A stretch of DNA of 64,000 bases from Aquarana catesbeiana. Its lineage: Eukaryota; Chordata; Amphibia; Anura; Ranidae. Made by a program: the position numbers and the translations under genes. The notes under the pieces are model-generated. The model did no database searches and had not been told where the DNA came from. It worked only from the letters and a program-made list of their open reading frames with translations. Positions 12,001 through 24,814 of this stretch are shown piece by piece. Where the stretch lies: positions 333,692,039 to 333,756,038 of the forward strand of contig NC_133328.1 of NCBI RefSeq assembly GCF_042186555.1. The letters are read 5' to 3'. Numbering within the stretch: the stretch's first letter is position 1; each line of letters opens with the position of its first letter.

Positions 12001-12760
12001 TCACCTACTGTATAAGGCTTTAAACTGGCAGTAATGCAAACAAAACTATATGGCGTTAAACTGGCAATAATGCACACAAAAATATATGGCGTTAAACTGG
12101 CAGTAATGCACACAGAAATAAATGGCATTAAGATGGCAGTAACACAATCAAATAGACGGTGTTCAACTATCACTACACTGATGCTATCTGAACTGTTCCT
12201 ACTCTAGCTATACACTAATGCAAAGATTACTGACACAGTCTCACTACACTACACTAAAATGATATGAGCTGTCCCTACTCTACACTAATGTATGTATGAA
12301 TGACACAGTCTCACTACAGTGAAACTATCTGAGCTGTAGACGATGCAAAGCTGAATGATGGTCCTCCTCACTACACTCACACTATCCCTAGACTGACAAT
12401 AAACTAATATTCTACACTGACAATTGAAGCAAAATAGCACAGTATAGTACACTAACTAACTAATAGCACTGAACAGAGCCCTGTTCTATCTCTCTCCACG
12501 ACAAAATCACTCATCACAAAATGGCTGCCAATCATGGCTCTGACAGTGCTCTGTGCCCTGATTGACTGAAGTTTCACTGCTTCAGCCAATCAGGGCTTGC
12601 AATGCACTGTTCAGCACTGCAATGCATTGTGGTCAGTTTGTGGGGTCGAACAAACGGTCAAACGATCCGTTTGTACGGATGTTCACTGAACAACTGAACA
12701 ACTTAACAACGAAAGTTCGGCCTGAATTTATGCTCAGGCTGAACCGTTCGCCTATCCCTA
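12001..12760 (-). promoter_or_regulatory. hAT-A right arm: array, CCAAT hairpin and terminal inverted repeat
   Basis: This is the end upstream of the minus-strand transposase. It has units of the TTAAACTGGCAGTAATGC array (12009-12130), then CTACACTAATG / CTCACTACAC repeats (12170-12420). A hairpin follows at about 12556-12598, with arms GCCCTGATTGACTGAAG and CTTCAGCCAATCAGGGC, one mismatch. It carries CCAAT/ATTGG motifs in both orientations, as the promoter-side end of hAT-C also does. Scattered GTTCG/CGAAC motifs precede the terminal inverted repeat. I see no TATA box as clear as that of hAT-C. Confidence 0.5.
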
Positions 12761-12892
12761 TTTGTGATCTCCATTTACTATATACTCTCATCTTCTGCTA
12801 TATAACGACTATGCCTGTATGCCCCCTTCAATGAACTTTTGATTGTTCTATAAAAATGATTTCAACAACTAGACCTGACTTGATACTTAGTA

Positions 12893-15800
12893 TTATTATT
12901 ATTATTATTATTCACGATTTATATAGCGCCAACAGTTTACGCAGCGCTTTACAATGTATAGGGGGGACAACACAATTACAGTAAAGTTCAATACAAAAGG
13001 TACAGGAGGGCCCTGCTCATAGAGCTTACATTCTAAAGGGAGAGGGTGGTGGTACAAAAGGTAATAGCTGCAGAGAACGATTTGATGGGGGTGGCTCAGG
13101 GACAGTTAGTTGGGTGTAGGATAGGCTTCCCTGAATAAATGAGTTTTCAGGGATCTCCTAAAGGTGGACAGGGTAGGGGCTGATCGGACATACTGGGGCA
13201 GGGAGTTCCAGAGGATGGGAGAGGCTCTGGAGAGGTCCTGAAGGCAAGCATGGGAGGTGGTAACAAGGGAGCTAGAGAGCAGGAAGTCCTGGGAGGAGCG
13301 GAGGGGATGATTTGGGCGATATCTGCAGATAAGGTTGGTGATGTAGATGGGGGCGATGTTGTGAATGGCCTTGTAGGTTATGGTTAGCATTTTGAATTTT
13401 ACGCGGTGGGGTAGGGGAAGCCAGTGAAGGGATTGGCAGAGAGGAGCAGCAGTCTTGGATTGGTTAGTGAGGTGTATTAGTCTAGCAGCAGAATTCATAA
13501 TAGACTGAAGGGGGATAGCCCGCTTAAGGGTAGGCCATTAAGGAGAGAGTTGCAGTAGTCAAGGCGGGAAATAATCACGGAGTGAATAAGTTGCTTTGTG
13601 GCGTCATTAGTCAGGAAGGGTCGAATTCTGGAGATGTTGCGGAGGTTAAGGCCACAGGATTTAACCAGTGATTGGATGTGGGGGCTGAAGGAGAGGTCAG
13701 AGTCAAGGATTACACCCAGCACCCTGGCATGTGTGGAGGGACCAATGGTTGTGTTGTTGATATTAATGGTAAAGTCACAGGGGGGGACCGTGAAGGAGGA
13801 AAACAAGCTCAGTTTTAGAAAGATTGAAAGATAGTTTGAGGAGGTGGTGTGACATCTATATCGATATGTCATTCAGTAAGTTTAAGATCCATGAGGAGAT
13901 CGAGGGGGTGCGTTGAGAAGTGGAGAGATAGATCTGGGTGTCGTCGGCATAGAGGTGGTATTGGAAGCCATGGGAGGTTATCAACTGGCCCAGGGAAGAG
14001 GTATAGATTGAGAATAGGAGAGGCCCAAGGACGGAGCTTTGGGGTACTCCAACAGAAAGAGGAAGGAGAGTGGAGGAGATGGAGTTGTAAGAGACACTGA
14101 AAGTGCGCTGAGATAGGTAGGAGGAGAACCAGGATAAAGCAGAATCACGGAGGCCAAGGGATTGTAATTTGCTGAGAAGGAGCAGGTGGTCAACTGTGTC
14201 AAAGGCAGCAGAGAGGTCTAAAAGTATGAGTATGGAGTAGTGCCCATTGGTTTTAGCAGTTAGTAGGTAATTGGTTAGTTTTAGTAGGGCAGTTTCAGTA
14301 GAATGTTGTGGGCGGAAGCCAGACTGTAGGGGGTCGAGAAGGTCGTTGTCCGTGAGGTAGCGACTCATTCGGTCATGGACAAGGCGTTCAATGAGCTTGG
14401 AGGCAAATGGGAGCAGGGAGATGGGTCTTAAGTTATTCAAACAGGGGGGTCTAGTGAGGGTTTTTTGAGTTTTTTGAGTATGGGGATAACCAGTGCATGT
14501 TTGAGCGGGGAAGGAAAGGTGCCAGAGGAGAGGGAGAGGTTGTAGATGTGGGTTAGGGAGTTGAGGATAGAGTGGGAAAGGGTCCAGGGGAGTGAGGTGG
14601 GCCATGGAGAGGAGTTTATCAACTTCATCTGTGGTAACTGGGCAAAAGGAGGAGAGTATTGAGTGTGGTGTTAGACCCAATGTGTTGGGCAAGGGAGGAG
14701 TTTGAATGCTGGATATCTCCTTGCGAATTGTGTCAATTTTGCTATTAAAATGGTTGGCAATCTGTTGAGCGGTAAGCAAGTTGGTGGGTGGGGGCAGTGG
14801 GGGGTGAAGTAAGGAATTAAGGGTAGAAAAGAGTTGACGAGGTTTGGATAAGAGGGTTTTGATGAGAGTGTTGTAATAGGTTTGTTTAGCAGTGTGGAAG
14901 CAGGAGTTGTATTTGAGAAGGGCAGATTTGTAGAGGATAAAGTCTTGCAGGGATTTAGATTTACGCCATGCTTGCTCAAGAGCACGGCTGTGTCTCTTGA
15001 GACTTCTGGTGTCGTCTGTTTGCCAGGGTTGTGGCAGATGGGGCCTGGTTCGGCATGTAGAAAGAGGAGAAAATATGTCTAGGGAGGATGACAATGTGGT
15101 GTTGTAGATAGAAGTGGTTAGGAATGGGCAGGACAGGGGTGCGATTTTGTCATAAAGGCCATCAGTAGCAGAGTGAAGGAGGGAAGGGTTGAGGTTGCGA
15201 AGGTTTCTGAGGGTAGTGGTTTGTGGGTTGGCAGCATGGGATGTAGGAGACAAGGGGAGTGTTAAACGGATAAGGTTGTGATCAGAGAGAGGAAAGGGAG
15301 TGTTAGAGAGATTGCGAGGAGTGCAGCGATGGGAGAATACGAGGTCAAGAATGTTGCCGTTGGAGTGAGTGGTGGTTTGTGTCCATTGTGTTAGGTTAAA
15401 AGAGGAGGTTAGATTGAGTAGTTTAGAAGTGGTAGCAGTATTAACATTGATTGGAATGTTAAAGTCACCTAGGATGATGGCAGGCACTTCAGATGAGAAA
15501 AAATAGGGTAGCCATGCAGAGAAGTCATCCAGAAAGCGTGACACTGGTCCAGGAGGCTGATAAATGACTGCGACCCTCAGACAAGCTGGAAAGAAAAGAC
15601 GAATGCAGTGCATTTCAAAAGAGCAGGGGGAAAGAGAGGGAGGTGTGGGAAGTACCTGAAAGGTGCATTGTAGGGAGAGGGGAAGTCCAACACCACCTCC
15701 TTTTCGTCCACTGGGTCTGGTGGAGTGAGTCCAGAGGAGGCCACTGTGGGACAGGGCAGCTGGAGAGGTAGTGTCAAATTCCTGGAGCCAGGTTTCGTTA

Positions 15801-16290
15801 TAGCAAATAGATTAAGGGATTTGGAGAAGAAAAGGTAATTGACAGAAGTTAGTTTTTTGTTGAAGACCAAGCGGCATTCCAGAGGGCACGTGAAAGAGGG
15901 GGGCCGACTTGTGGAATCAGGGGAATCGGGATGAGAAGGTTGAAGTTACGACTACTGTTGGAGGAGGTAGATGGCCAATTTTGGCCTTGGGAATTTGGTG
16001 TGGTGTCCCCAGACATTAGGAGTAGTAGGAGGGTGAGGGTGATAAGGCGGGAGTGGGATTTATGGGAGGGCAGATGATGTGGTGGAATGGAAGAGGTGAT
16101 ACTGTAAGGGCTTATAAAGAGCAGGAGGTGGTAAGTGGTGTAATATTGATTGGGAAGAACAGAGGGAGATATGTACAGGTTGGGGGCTGGAGAGGGGGAT
16201 AAAGAAATGAGAGTTTGAGGAGAGAAGACATTATAACAAAGATTAGTGTGATCAGGTTGGAGGGTGGGTACTTTATGCTTCATAACTTTG
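12893..16290 (-). mobile_element. L2/CR1-group LINE, broken
   Basis: A minus-strand non-LTR retrotransposon with an AP-type endonuclease region, reverse transcriptase and C-terminal domain, in that order from right to left. The 3' end is at the left: a conserved tail (about 12913-12960, containing TTTATATAGCGCCAACAG and GCAGCGCTTTACAATG) and then an (ATT)n microsatellite at 12893-12912. Short 3' microsatellites instead of poly(A) are usual for the CR1/L2 groups. The 5' limit near 16290 is approximate; no separate ORF1 is convincing and I could not define a target-site duplication. Protein similarity places it with the L2/CR1/Rex1 assemblage, but the exact clade would need a tree. Confidence 0.8.
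13106..15900 (-). pseudogene. LINE ORF2 pseudogene: endonuclease plus reverse transcriptase, L2/CR1 group
   Basis: This is a relic of the enzyme that nicks target DNA and copies element RNA into the nick. The upstream end (about 15580-15900) holds a frameshifted endonuclease start (ALWNAAW, later DTTSPAALS in another frame). The main open part (13856-15613, 585 codons) has the endonuclease end (VAVIYQPPGP, ILGDFNIPIN, PLSDHNLIRL) followed by reverse transcriptase: LDLSAAFDTVDH, VGVPQSSVLGPLLFSIY and the catalytic YADD inside HLYADDTQIYLS (codons at about 13939-13951). The motif usually reads VPQGSVLGP, so a Gly-to-Ser change is present. The C-terminal region continues in two other frames (13495-13872 and 13106-13498), with LHWLPLPHRVKFKML and LWNSLPQYVRSA. 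At least three frameshifts make it non-functional. Confidence 0.88.
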
Positions 16291-17889
16291 CATGATGACT
16301 CAGTACGCCACCTGGTTTCCTGTCTTCTTTTCTGAGTTTGCCAGTATAATGGTCAAATAGAGTGTGACATGGTCAAGTCGAGTACTTCCAACAAGGTGCA
16401 GGAATTAATCCTGAACACTTTTTAGACTCTCCCTAACATAAGGCTGGCCATACATACAATTTTCCATTAGATTTACCAAAACCATATAATATGAGGTCAA
16501 ACCTAAACACTTTCAATTTGTTCAGGCAGGCCCTTGCAGTACATAGTTGAAGGTATATCTAAAGGAAATTCAATAAGAAAATTCTATACTGTATGGCGAG
16601 CTTAACCTACAAGACAACCTTTTTCCCAGCCAGTGATAGATTGACTGTTAGGGTCTGTTGTCTCCCTGTTGTCTGTGTATAAGTTTTGGTGTGAAATTGT
16701 TGACTTTTAATCACTCACCTTATATGGAATTGTTCATATATCAAAACATGCAACAATGAAATGTGTTTCCAAGGACATAAATCTAAGGAGCAGACCTATA
16801 TGACGTAGGTAATTTTATTTATACCTGAGCTGAATGTGAGAAATGAGAACACAGACTATTTATGCTTGTCTTTCTGTTGTTGGAAAAGGAAAATAAAAAT
16901 TATGATTGTGATGGAAGCTTTGCACAAATCCCTTGTGAGCATTATAGACAAGAACCAAGAATATAAGCACACAAAGCTTCAACTATGTGTGACAAGTAGA
17001 TTTTAATCCTATCAAAATGCTTTTTTCTTAGTAATACTGTGACATGCTGGATAACATGACCAGCATGAAATACCACAAATTATTATTATTATTATTATAT
17101 TATTAATTGTATTATTTCCATTAATGTTTTAAACCAATGGATTTAGTCAAGTGTATACTCTAAAGCAATAATAAAAATTATAAAAAAAAAAACACTACTT
17201 TTTGCCTAATTGTGCCATAAACACATGACGTACCAATTAATAATAAAAAGTATGCAGTCAGTAATTATAATAACTGCATGCATTCTTATATGATTTTAAG
17301 GTGACTGGTATTTGCACTTTCAACAGTAACAGTCATATTTTAAATTGTAATGTGCTCTAAAATAAAATTAGCCTCTTCATCGAAAATGACCATCTGCTTA
17401 AGAAGATTTTACGGCGTGCTGAAAAATAAATGTAATTATATCGCCAATTTTTATAAGCTACGGGCATTTTTTGTACCTAAATTGTTATGATTGTGATTTG
17501 TGATCCCTACATTTTGTTAAATTTTATGAAATTGTCTATGTATTGACATGTTTAGGCAATGCCATTTTGGATATCAAATAGTAAAAGCACAGAGGAATCA
17601 TGTTTTGGTATGAAACAGAAAGACTGAAACATGTCTTCCTGACACTATGCACATGTAATAATTGTGCATAGCAATACTGGTTATGCTTTCTGGGTAGTGG
17701 TAAATATTAAAAGATGGGATAAATAAAAATAAATGCAAAGGCTAAGAGTCACTAATGAATAATTTCAAAATTGATAGGCAGGGACATATTCATCACTATT
17801 CTGATAATAGTGGTTGCTAAAGAGGAACAAATCGACATTGATTACGTATATGAAAAATAGGTATGCAAAAGTACAAATTTTAGAAACTT
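16291..17889. other. AT-rich unique-looking DNA, no gene seen
   Basis: About 1.6 kb between the L2/CR1 LINE and the first L1-group element. It has short ATT runs (about 17080-17105) and poly(A) but no reading frame with recognisable similarity, no tandem array and no visible transposon end. It could be old host intergenic DNA. Confidence 0.5.
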
Positions 17890-17934
17890 GAAAATGGGCA
17901 ATTTACGGGCGGTGCATAGCGGAGCAGACATGCA

Positions 17935-19124
17935 TTGTTAGAGCTCCACACCGCTGAGGAGAGAAGAGAAGGACAAAGCGGAGCCTGCAGGCTCAAAAGG
18001 TATCCATTTGAACCTTTTTGCCCCAGGGAACAAACTGTGAAAGTTTGGGCAGGAAATATGGTACTGGGAGGAAACCGTGGCAGAAATAAAAATCACCTCA
18101 CAGGAGCTCACAGGCACTCACTGCAGCTGAAGCAGCTCCAGTCACCTCACAAGATACAGCATCAGGGCGCTCTCACAGACAGAAAATATCACAGCAAGAC
18201 TCTCCATTTGAGTCAGATACAGAACAAATCCTCTCACAAACTTCTCCACAAGCCTCCTCAGTATCCCCAGTAATATTATTACAATTTGAAAAGATGCTTC
18301 ATAAGGCTTTAAAACAAACCTCAGACCAAATAACAAAAAGCCTAACCAAAGAAATAAGAGAGCTGGGAAACCGCACCGCAGCCTTAGAAATAAAAATGGA
18401 TGAAATTGAAATTACAACCCAAGAAAATATAACAGAATTGGAACAATTAAAAAAAGAGAATTTAATACTTCAAACTAAGCTCGAAGATTACGAAAATAGA
18501 GCCAGACGTTCAAACTTGCGCATAAGGGGAATACCTGAAACTGTGACAGACCTGCAATCTACTATTACTGCTCTATTACAAGAACTAAAGCCAGATATCC
18601 CTATTGAACGTTTAGAACTGGACAGAGTACACAGAGCCCTCACAGCCAAAAAGAAAGATGGACCCCCACGTGATATAATCACAAAATTTCATTATTACAG
18701 AACGAAAGAACAAATACTAATTGCTGCAAGAGAAAAAAAGGAACTTAACTTTCAAGGACACAATTATCAAATTTTTGCTGACCTATCCCAACTTACTATT
18801 ACTAAAAGACGATCCATGAAACCCCAACTAATGGAACTGCAACGCCACAACATTATGTATCAATGGGGCTTCCCCTTTTCAGTCAGATTTAACTACCAAG
18901 GTACAATTTACAGAAGCAGATCAGCAGATGAACTACAACAAACCCTTTTAAAATTAAATCTGACAGAACCCACAAGCAGCAACACTCCCACACGCAGAAG
19001 AATGGCGTCATCTTCACCTTCAGGCAGCACCCAGAAAATTTCAGAACAAAATGGGAATCATCATTCTCACAAAAGAGGCCGTTATGCCACATCATCCATG
19101 GACCAAGAAGATTCAATGGACTGA
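17935..19124 (+). pseudogene. L1-group ORF1 (RNA-binding protein), one frameshift
   Basis: ORF1 proteins of L1 elements trimerise through a coiled coil and bind element RNA. The second part (18294-19124) shows a heptad-rich segment (NRTAALEIKMDEIE), then the conserved junction ENRARRSNLRIRGIPE and the RRM-like/C-terminal region typical of the L1 ORF1p (Transposase_22) family, including LDRVHRAL, RDIITKFHYYRTKEQIL and IFADLSQLT. The tail is rich in Ser/Thr/basic residues. The upstream part (from the ATG at 17935, or the in-frame ATG at 18058) lies in another frame. Compared with copy 2 there is a 1 bp deletion at about 18102 (CACAGGAGCTC against CACAAAGAGCTC). The start codon choice is uncertain. 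Confidence 0.9.
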
Positions 19125-20070
19125 CATCCTAATTCCTGATATCTCTTCATTTATTATACTAAGAGATGGTTCTCTATAAAAAACCTGTATTTATAACTGA
19201 ATGTAACTGCATTCTGATAGTCACACACTGTGTGGGATCATGTTACATTCCAGTTATATTTCTTATTACTTCTGATTCATATAGCCTTAGAATATATAAG
19301 TGAAATAAGGAAATTCTTGTTCAGTTATATATTATCAGGTAATAACAATAGATTTATTACTTTTTAGGACAAATATGTTCAATAATCCAGAAGTAATGGA
19401 AGCTTTTTCTTTCTTTTCTTAAAACAAATATATTATTACCTAACTAGTTCCTAGAATTATGTTTTTGTTTATTCTAATCTGAAGCAATACAACTTCAATT
19501 TTATGAGTTAACATATCTAAACAGTTACATATGAATAAAATATGTAATTGTTTACTCTAAAAGGGTTAAAATCCCCAAATAATTCAAACTATCTTCATCA
19601 ATACCAAAGTTATTAACAGTACCTTTCTAACTGAATTATTTAGCCTAGGGCAAGACTAACCATATACAACCACCCTGGAATAAATAATTTCAACAAAAAC
19701 TATATTCTGCACTCCAATTAATAAAACATCATTTTGATGTCTTTTGACATAGCACTTCTCTCCTGTAAGCGGAAGATCCGTGTACCCCCATTAGCTCTCC
19801 TCATTCTCCCAACCATATTATGTGGGAGTGTGACGAAGGCACTTATTCCCCTGAGAGAGATATTTATTCTCTTTCACGGGTAAATTGTGATTACTTGCAA
19901 AAAATAATTTATACAATGTATCATCTAATCTCATATGTTTTTTGTTTACTCTTTACTCCAGAATTCACCGGTTTCTTTTCTATCTATTCATCTCTTCAGT
20001 CCACACAGGTTGATCTGCGCAGTCGGCTCTGCATAACAAAAAGTAAGTCAAAACTATTTGATCTATTGCC
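19125..20070 (+). other. Inter-ORF spacer of L1-group copy 1, AT-rich
   Basis: About 946 bp of AT-rich DNA between the ORF1 stop and the ORF2 start, nearly identical to 26005-26965 in copy 2. It is much longer than the few dozen bases of mammalian L1. It contains a pyrimidine-rich stretch ending in AG at about 19971 and a GTAAGT at about 20044, which resemble splice signals but are not proven ones. I found no conserved reading frame that I would call a gene. Confidence 0.6.
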
Positions 20071-23000
20071 ATGGCACCACTGAATATACTTTCCCTGAAT
20101 GTTCAGGGAATAAATGTCCCTCAAAAAAGGACCAAAGCCTTCCGTACTTTCCATAACAAGAAGGCTCACATAGTATGCCTCCAAGAAACACACTTCACCA
20201 AAGATTCTACTCCAAAATATATTTCTCCTTTTTATCAACAAATTTACTCGGCTTCTGCCTGTACCAAGCAAAGGGGAACTCTAATTGCATTTCACCGATC
20301 CACACCATTCACCTTATCATCAGAAATTAAAGACCCAGAAGGTAGATACCTGATACTCATGGGTTATATAATGGATACAGCAATCACGGTGATTTCCTAC
20401 TACGCTCCTAAACAAACAACCTACACCATTCCTCTCACATATATTACAAGTGATTAATACACACAAAATAGGAACAGTGATAATGTGTGGGGATTCGAAC
20501 CAGGTCCTCCTCCCATTTCTAGATAAATCACCTTTTACACCATCCAAAATAACCTCTAGATTACCTTTTTCTCAACTTCTTTCCAAATACAATCTGGTAG
20601 ATTCATGGAGAGAAATTAACCCAATGAAAAAGAAATTCACTTATTTCTCGCACCCTCATCAAACCTTCACCAGAATAGATCATATTTTTCTAACAATAGG
20701 AATGATACCAGAAATTATTGCATCAGATATAATTCCGATTCCGTGGTCTGACCATAATGCAGTATACACTACTATAGCCTCAGCCATACCAAAAGCGAAT
20801 GACCCAACGTGGTACTTACCGGACATAATGCTCAAACACCCACTACATCAGATGGCCATTGAACAAGCTTTAAAGGAATACATATCAATTAATAATACAA
20901 CAGACATCTCCCCAATAACACTGTGGGAAGCTCATAAGCCTGTCTTGCGTGGTACAATACAAAGACAAATGGCACTATTTAAACGGGAACGCAAAAATCT
21001 AGCAAAAAAACTAGAACTCAATTTTAATGCAGCCTACATATCATTTCAAGATAATCCATCTCAGAGTACAAAATCTCATCTGGAAAAATCTAGATTGGAA
21101 TACGATCTATTTCTCACTGAGTCAGTTGATAAATCCCTCAAACGCTCCAAACACAATTTCTACATGAATACAAACAAACCAGGTACATATTTGGCTCGGG
21201 CATTAAATTCAACTAACAAATCTTTCAAACCAATACGTTTGAAATTATCAAAAAATGTTTACACTTGTAATCCAGTTAAAATAGTCCATAAATTTCACTC
21301 ACATCTCGCAACTTTATACAAGACAAACAATGAATTTAATCCTACAGAAGCTGAATCCTTCTTCTCAAAAATAACCTTACCTGAGTTATCTCAGAATCAA
21401 AAAAGCAGTTTGGATGAGCCTATAACTATAGATGAAGTTGCTAACGCCATAAAAGACCTAAAACTTAACAAAAGACCAGGCCCAGACGGCTACTCGGCTT
21501 TATACTATAAAACATTCTCAGAAATACTCTCTCCCATTCTCAGTGAAACTTTTAACAAACCTCTAGATGGACATTCTTTTCGGCAAGAAACACTAATGGC
21601 AATTGTTTGTATGATCCCAAAACCCCTTTCTGATGATACTTCCTGTGTGAATTATCGGCCTATCTCTCTGTTAAACCTCGATATTAAATTATTAGCAAAA
21701 ATAATAGCAAAACGCCTCAATAGCATTATAGGAAAATTAATACATAGAGATCAAGTAGGCTTCATGCCAAATAGACAGGCAGGCGATAATATACGCAGGG
21801 CAGTGTTATTGGCACATATTGCTAAAAAACGGAAAATCCCTTTATGTTTTCTATCTCTCGATATTAAGAGGGCATTTGACACAGTATCCTGGCAATATAT
21901 GCAATATTCATTACAAAAATGGGGTTTTGGACCCCACTTTTTAACATGGATCAAAGCATTATATAATAAACCCAAAGCCTATATAAAATATGCTGGATAC
22001 AAATCTGAAACCTTTAATATCGAAAGAGGTACCTGACAGGGTTGCCCATTATCTCCCTTATTATTTGCCCTTATACTCGAACCCATGGCCCAATACATCA
22101 GAACAAACCAAACTATAACTGGCATTGAAGTAGGAGGTATTACACACAAATTATGTATATTTGCAGACGATATATTACTTTTTCTATCATCACCACAGGT
22201 CTCTGGTCCTAACTTAATACCAGCTCTTGATGGATTTGCAGCCCTATCCGGCCTTATGATTAATCCTAAGAAATGCCTAGTGCTTAATATTTCACTCACA
22301 AACATGGAATTGATCCCGGCTAGGGCTGCACTCCCATTCACATGGGCAGAAAAATCAATCCCATATCTTGGAATTCATTTAACAGCATCTCATTCTGACT
22401 TATTCTCAACCAATTATCCTCCTGTATTAAGACAGATCACAAATCTAATAAAACAATGGTCGCAACTTCCTTTATCCTGGATAGGGAAGATTAATGCAAT
22501 CAAAATGACTATTCTACCCAAATTGCTTTATCTATTCAGAGTCCTCCCTATTCCAATTCCTTCCTATTTTTTGAGAATAGTACAAAAAAGAGCAACTTTG
22601 TTTATATGGGGCTCTTCTAAACCACGTATACCTATACACAAACTACATCTTCCCAAAAATAAAGGAGGCCTGGGATACCCTAATTTTACTAACTACTACA
22701 GAGCAGCACATTTGGCCAGTCTGTCCAAATACCATGCAAAACAGGAAATCCCATTATGGGTATTTATAGAGGCTTCAGAAAATGACCCTCTATTAATATC
22801 AAATTTATTATGGCTTGATCCTAAAGACCGCTTTAAAATTCATAATCCCATAACTAAACACTTCTTATCTCCCTGGGATAAACTAAAAACCAAATATCAG
22901 TTACAATCTCCACACAATCCTCTCCTTTCTTTTATCAGAAATCCGGCCTTTTATCCGGCATGGATCTACCCAAATTCTTTTAAAGCTTGGACAACATCAG

Positions 23001-23863
23001 GCATTCAGACACTAAATGACTTCATAGCATCTAAATCATTCCTTTCATTCCCATCGCTTAGAGAAAAATATGATCTACCAAACTCTGAGATATTTAGATA
23101 TCTCCAAATCAAAAATTTCTATACACCATTCCTAAAGGGGGATACATCATTATCCCAATTATCCATTTTTGAATCAATCTGTACAAAAGATCCATTTGCT
23201 AAAGGTACAATTTCATCACTTTATAATCAATTATATGGAGTACCAAATCTTAATAGACCCTCTTACGTTCAGAGGTGGGAGGAGGACCTGGGACGAACTT
23301 TAGAAGACACGGACTGGTCTAACATATGGCTCACATCTAAGTCATCTTCACCCAACATCTTAGCACTGGAGACAAATTATAAAGTCCTAACTCGCTGGTA
23401 CCTTGTACCCGCTAGAGTGGCAAAATATTCACCTAATACCTCAACTCTTTGTTTTCGAGGATGCCCAGAAATAGGCACATATTTACACATATGGTGGACG
23501 TGCCCAGTAATCCAAACCTTCTGGAAGGAAGTCTTCGTGATTGCATCTAAAATATTTAAAAAAATAATACAACCAGATCCATATTTAACTTTACTTAATC
23601 TAAAACCGGAATGGTTAACACTCTCTCAATTCAAACTTATGATCCAACTAATAACGGCTGCAAAACAAACAGTGGCCAAGGCATGGAAATCTCCTACATT
23701 GGTACTAGCAGAAACAATTCACAGAATGAATAATACAATGTCCCATGCTAAGATGGTAGCCATCGATCAAAATCAAATTCCAAAATTTGAAAAACTTTGG
23801 CATCCTTGGATAAAACAACAGTTCCTGTCAAACTTCAATGACTCTGTCCTGTTGCCATGGTAA
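20071..23863 (+). pseudogene. L1-group ORF2 (endonuclease/reverse transcriptase), one frameshift and one stop
   Basis: Same protein as the intact ORF2 at 26966-30757. The endonuclease starts MAPLNILSLNVQGINV with the QETH catalytic motif. Near 20410 one extra A (CCTAAACAAACAAC against CCTAACAAACAAC) shifts the frame. The frame reopens at 20450 and runs to about 22033, where CGA has become TGA in the reverse transcriptase block RGT(R)QGCPLSP. This C-to-T change in a CpG is typical of methylated-cytosine decay. After the stop the frame is open to 23863, with FADDILLFLSS and the C-terminal CX3CX7HX4C motif retained. Two lesions in nearly 3.8 kb imply a young, recently inactivated copy. Confidence 0.93.
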
Positions 23864-24309
23864 CAGATTAAATGACTTACAGAGACAGCCATTCTAAGGC
23901 TTCAAAGAGAACTAAAAAGAATAATAAACTGACGAGCGGGACAACCTTGTGGACCATACCTCTACCTTTCAACCTTTTTTCTTCTTTCTCTTTCCTTTTC
24001 TCCACCTTACGATTAAAGCTCAGTATCAGAATTTATTTGACCTATATACACTCTACTTGTAAACAATATGTATAGTAGGTATAAATCATTTAAATACCTA
24101 CAAAAGTAACTAAGGAAATGATATATATCTTTAATTTAGGTTTACGTGAACCCAATGTTTAATATTTGAAATTTCATGATATTTACCTATATAAACCCTA
24201 CTGTAAAACAATGAGCTTACTTTATAGATCCTTGTAAACTTACTTTATGTATCTTTATAACATTGTATACTCAATAAACTTCTTTTGACAAGGAAAATGG
24301 GCAATTTAC

Positions 24310-24759
24310 TATACTGCATCAAATTGAAAAACTATAACAAGCTCAGCAGCTTTAACTTCATATGGTTAATTGCAGGCTAAACAATATCTATACAATCTGC
24401 ATTTATATTATGGATTATTATAATATGGATATATAAACTATTAATGGTGTGATCCTCTGCGCTTGTGAATGGGATGAAGTAATATGAAAAAATGTATAAA
24501 AATGCAAGTTATAAACCAATCTCATGTAGGTAATAAATGTATTGGATGTTGCAACCCCTGTTGTGTTCCCACAATGTAAACAATAATAAAATATGATGTG
24601 GGGTTGTGCAGCCTTACAGTGATAAGGTCAAATCAAGTTTGCATTGTTGAAGTGAATAATACTTAATAAAACAATACAGTAGTGCAAAAAAACATTCAAT
24701 CAAATCCACATATGAAAAATGAAATGAATTGTGCGAATAATAAATTCAGTGAGTTCATT
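24310..24759. other. Spacer between the two L1-group elements, no gene
   Basis: About 450 bp of AT-rich host or old repeat DNA between the right target-site duplication of copy 1 and the left duplication of copy 2. No coding potential is visible. Both insertions chose GAAAAT-starting sites in or beside this stretch. Confidence 0.5.
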
Positions 24760-24814
24760 GAAAATCAGCTGAGCAGAGGGGGCAGGAGGCGGAACCTAGC
24801 GGAGCAGACATGCA

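Larger units (their letters stand above)
4518..12760 (-). mobile_element. hAT-A: decayed hAT-superfamily DNA transposon with nested insertions
   Basis: The ends are inverted: TAGGGATGGGCCGAAC at 4518 and a right end whose reverse complement begins TAGGGATAGGCGAAC (12746-12760). TTTGTG lies immediately outside both ends, fitting an eroded 8 bp hAT target-site duplication. Inside, left to right, are a tandem array carrying a palindrome (4640-5175), a minus-strand transposase pseudogene (5291-7680), and a short array with the TAAACTGGCAGTAATGCACAC motif. That array is cut at about 7958 and resumes near 12005, showing that 7959-12000 is an insertion. The ends and gene order match hAT-C (55162-63148), so the two belong to one family group. 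The transposase is broken, so the copy cannot be autonomous. Confidence 0.9.
17907..24292 (+). mobile_element. L1-group LINE copy 1, full length, 17 bp target-site duplication
   Basis: The direct repeat GAAAATGGGCAATTTAC flanks the element at 17890-17906 and 24293-24309. Inside are a short GC-richer 5' UTR, ORF1, an AT-rich spacer of about 950 bp, ORF2, and a 3' UTR that ends ...AATAAACTTCTTTTGACAAG directly against the duplication with no poly(A) tail. The copy at 24776-31194 is nearly identical along its whole length and has the same 3' terminus, so both derive from one recent source. ORF1 carries a 1 bp deletion, and ORF2 carries one frameshift and one stop. Classed as L1 group by ORF1 type, endonuclease, and the C-terminal CCHC motif in ORF2. 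Confidence 0.95.

Noticed and set aside
20071..23863. Two separate genes (20450-22036 and 22085-23863)
   Set aside because: Both are pieces of one ORF2, as the intact copy at 26966-30757 shows; a stop and a frameshift split them.
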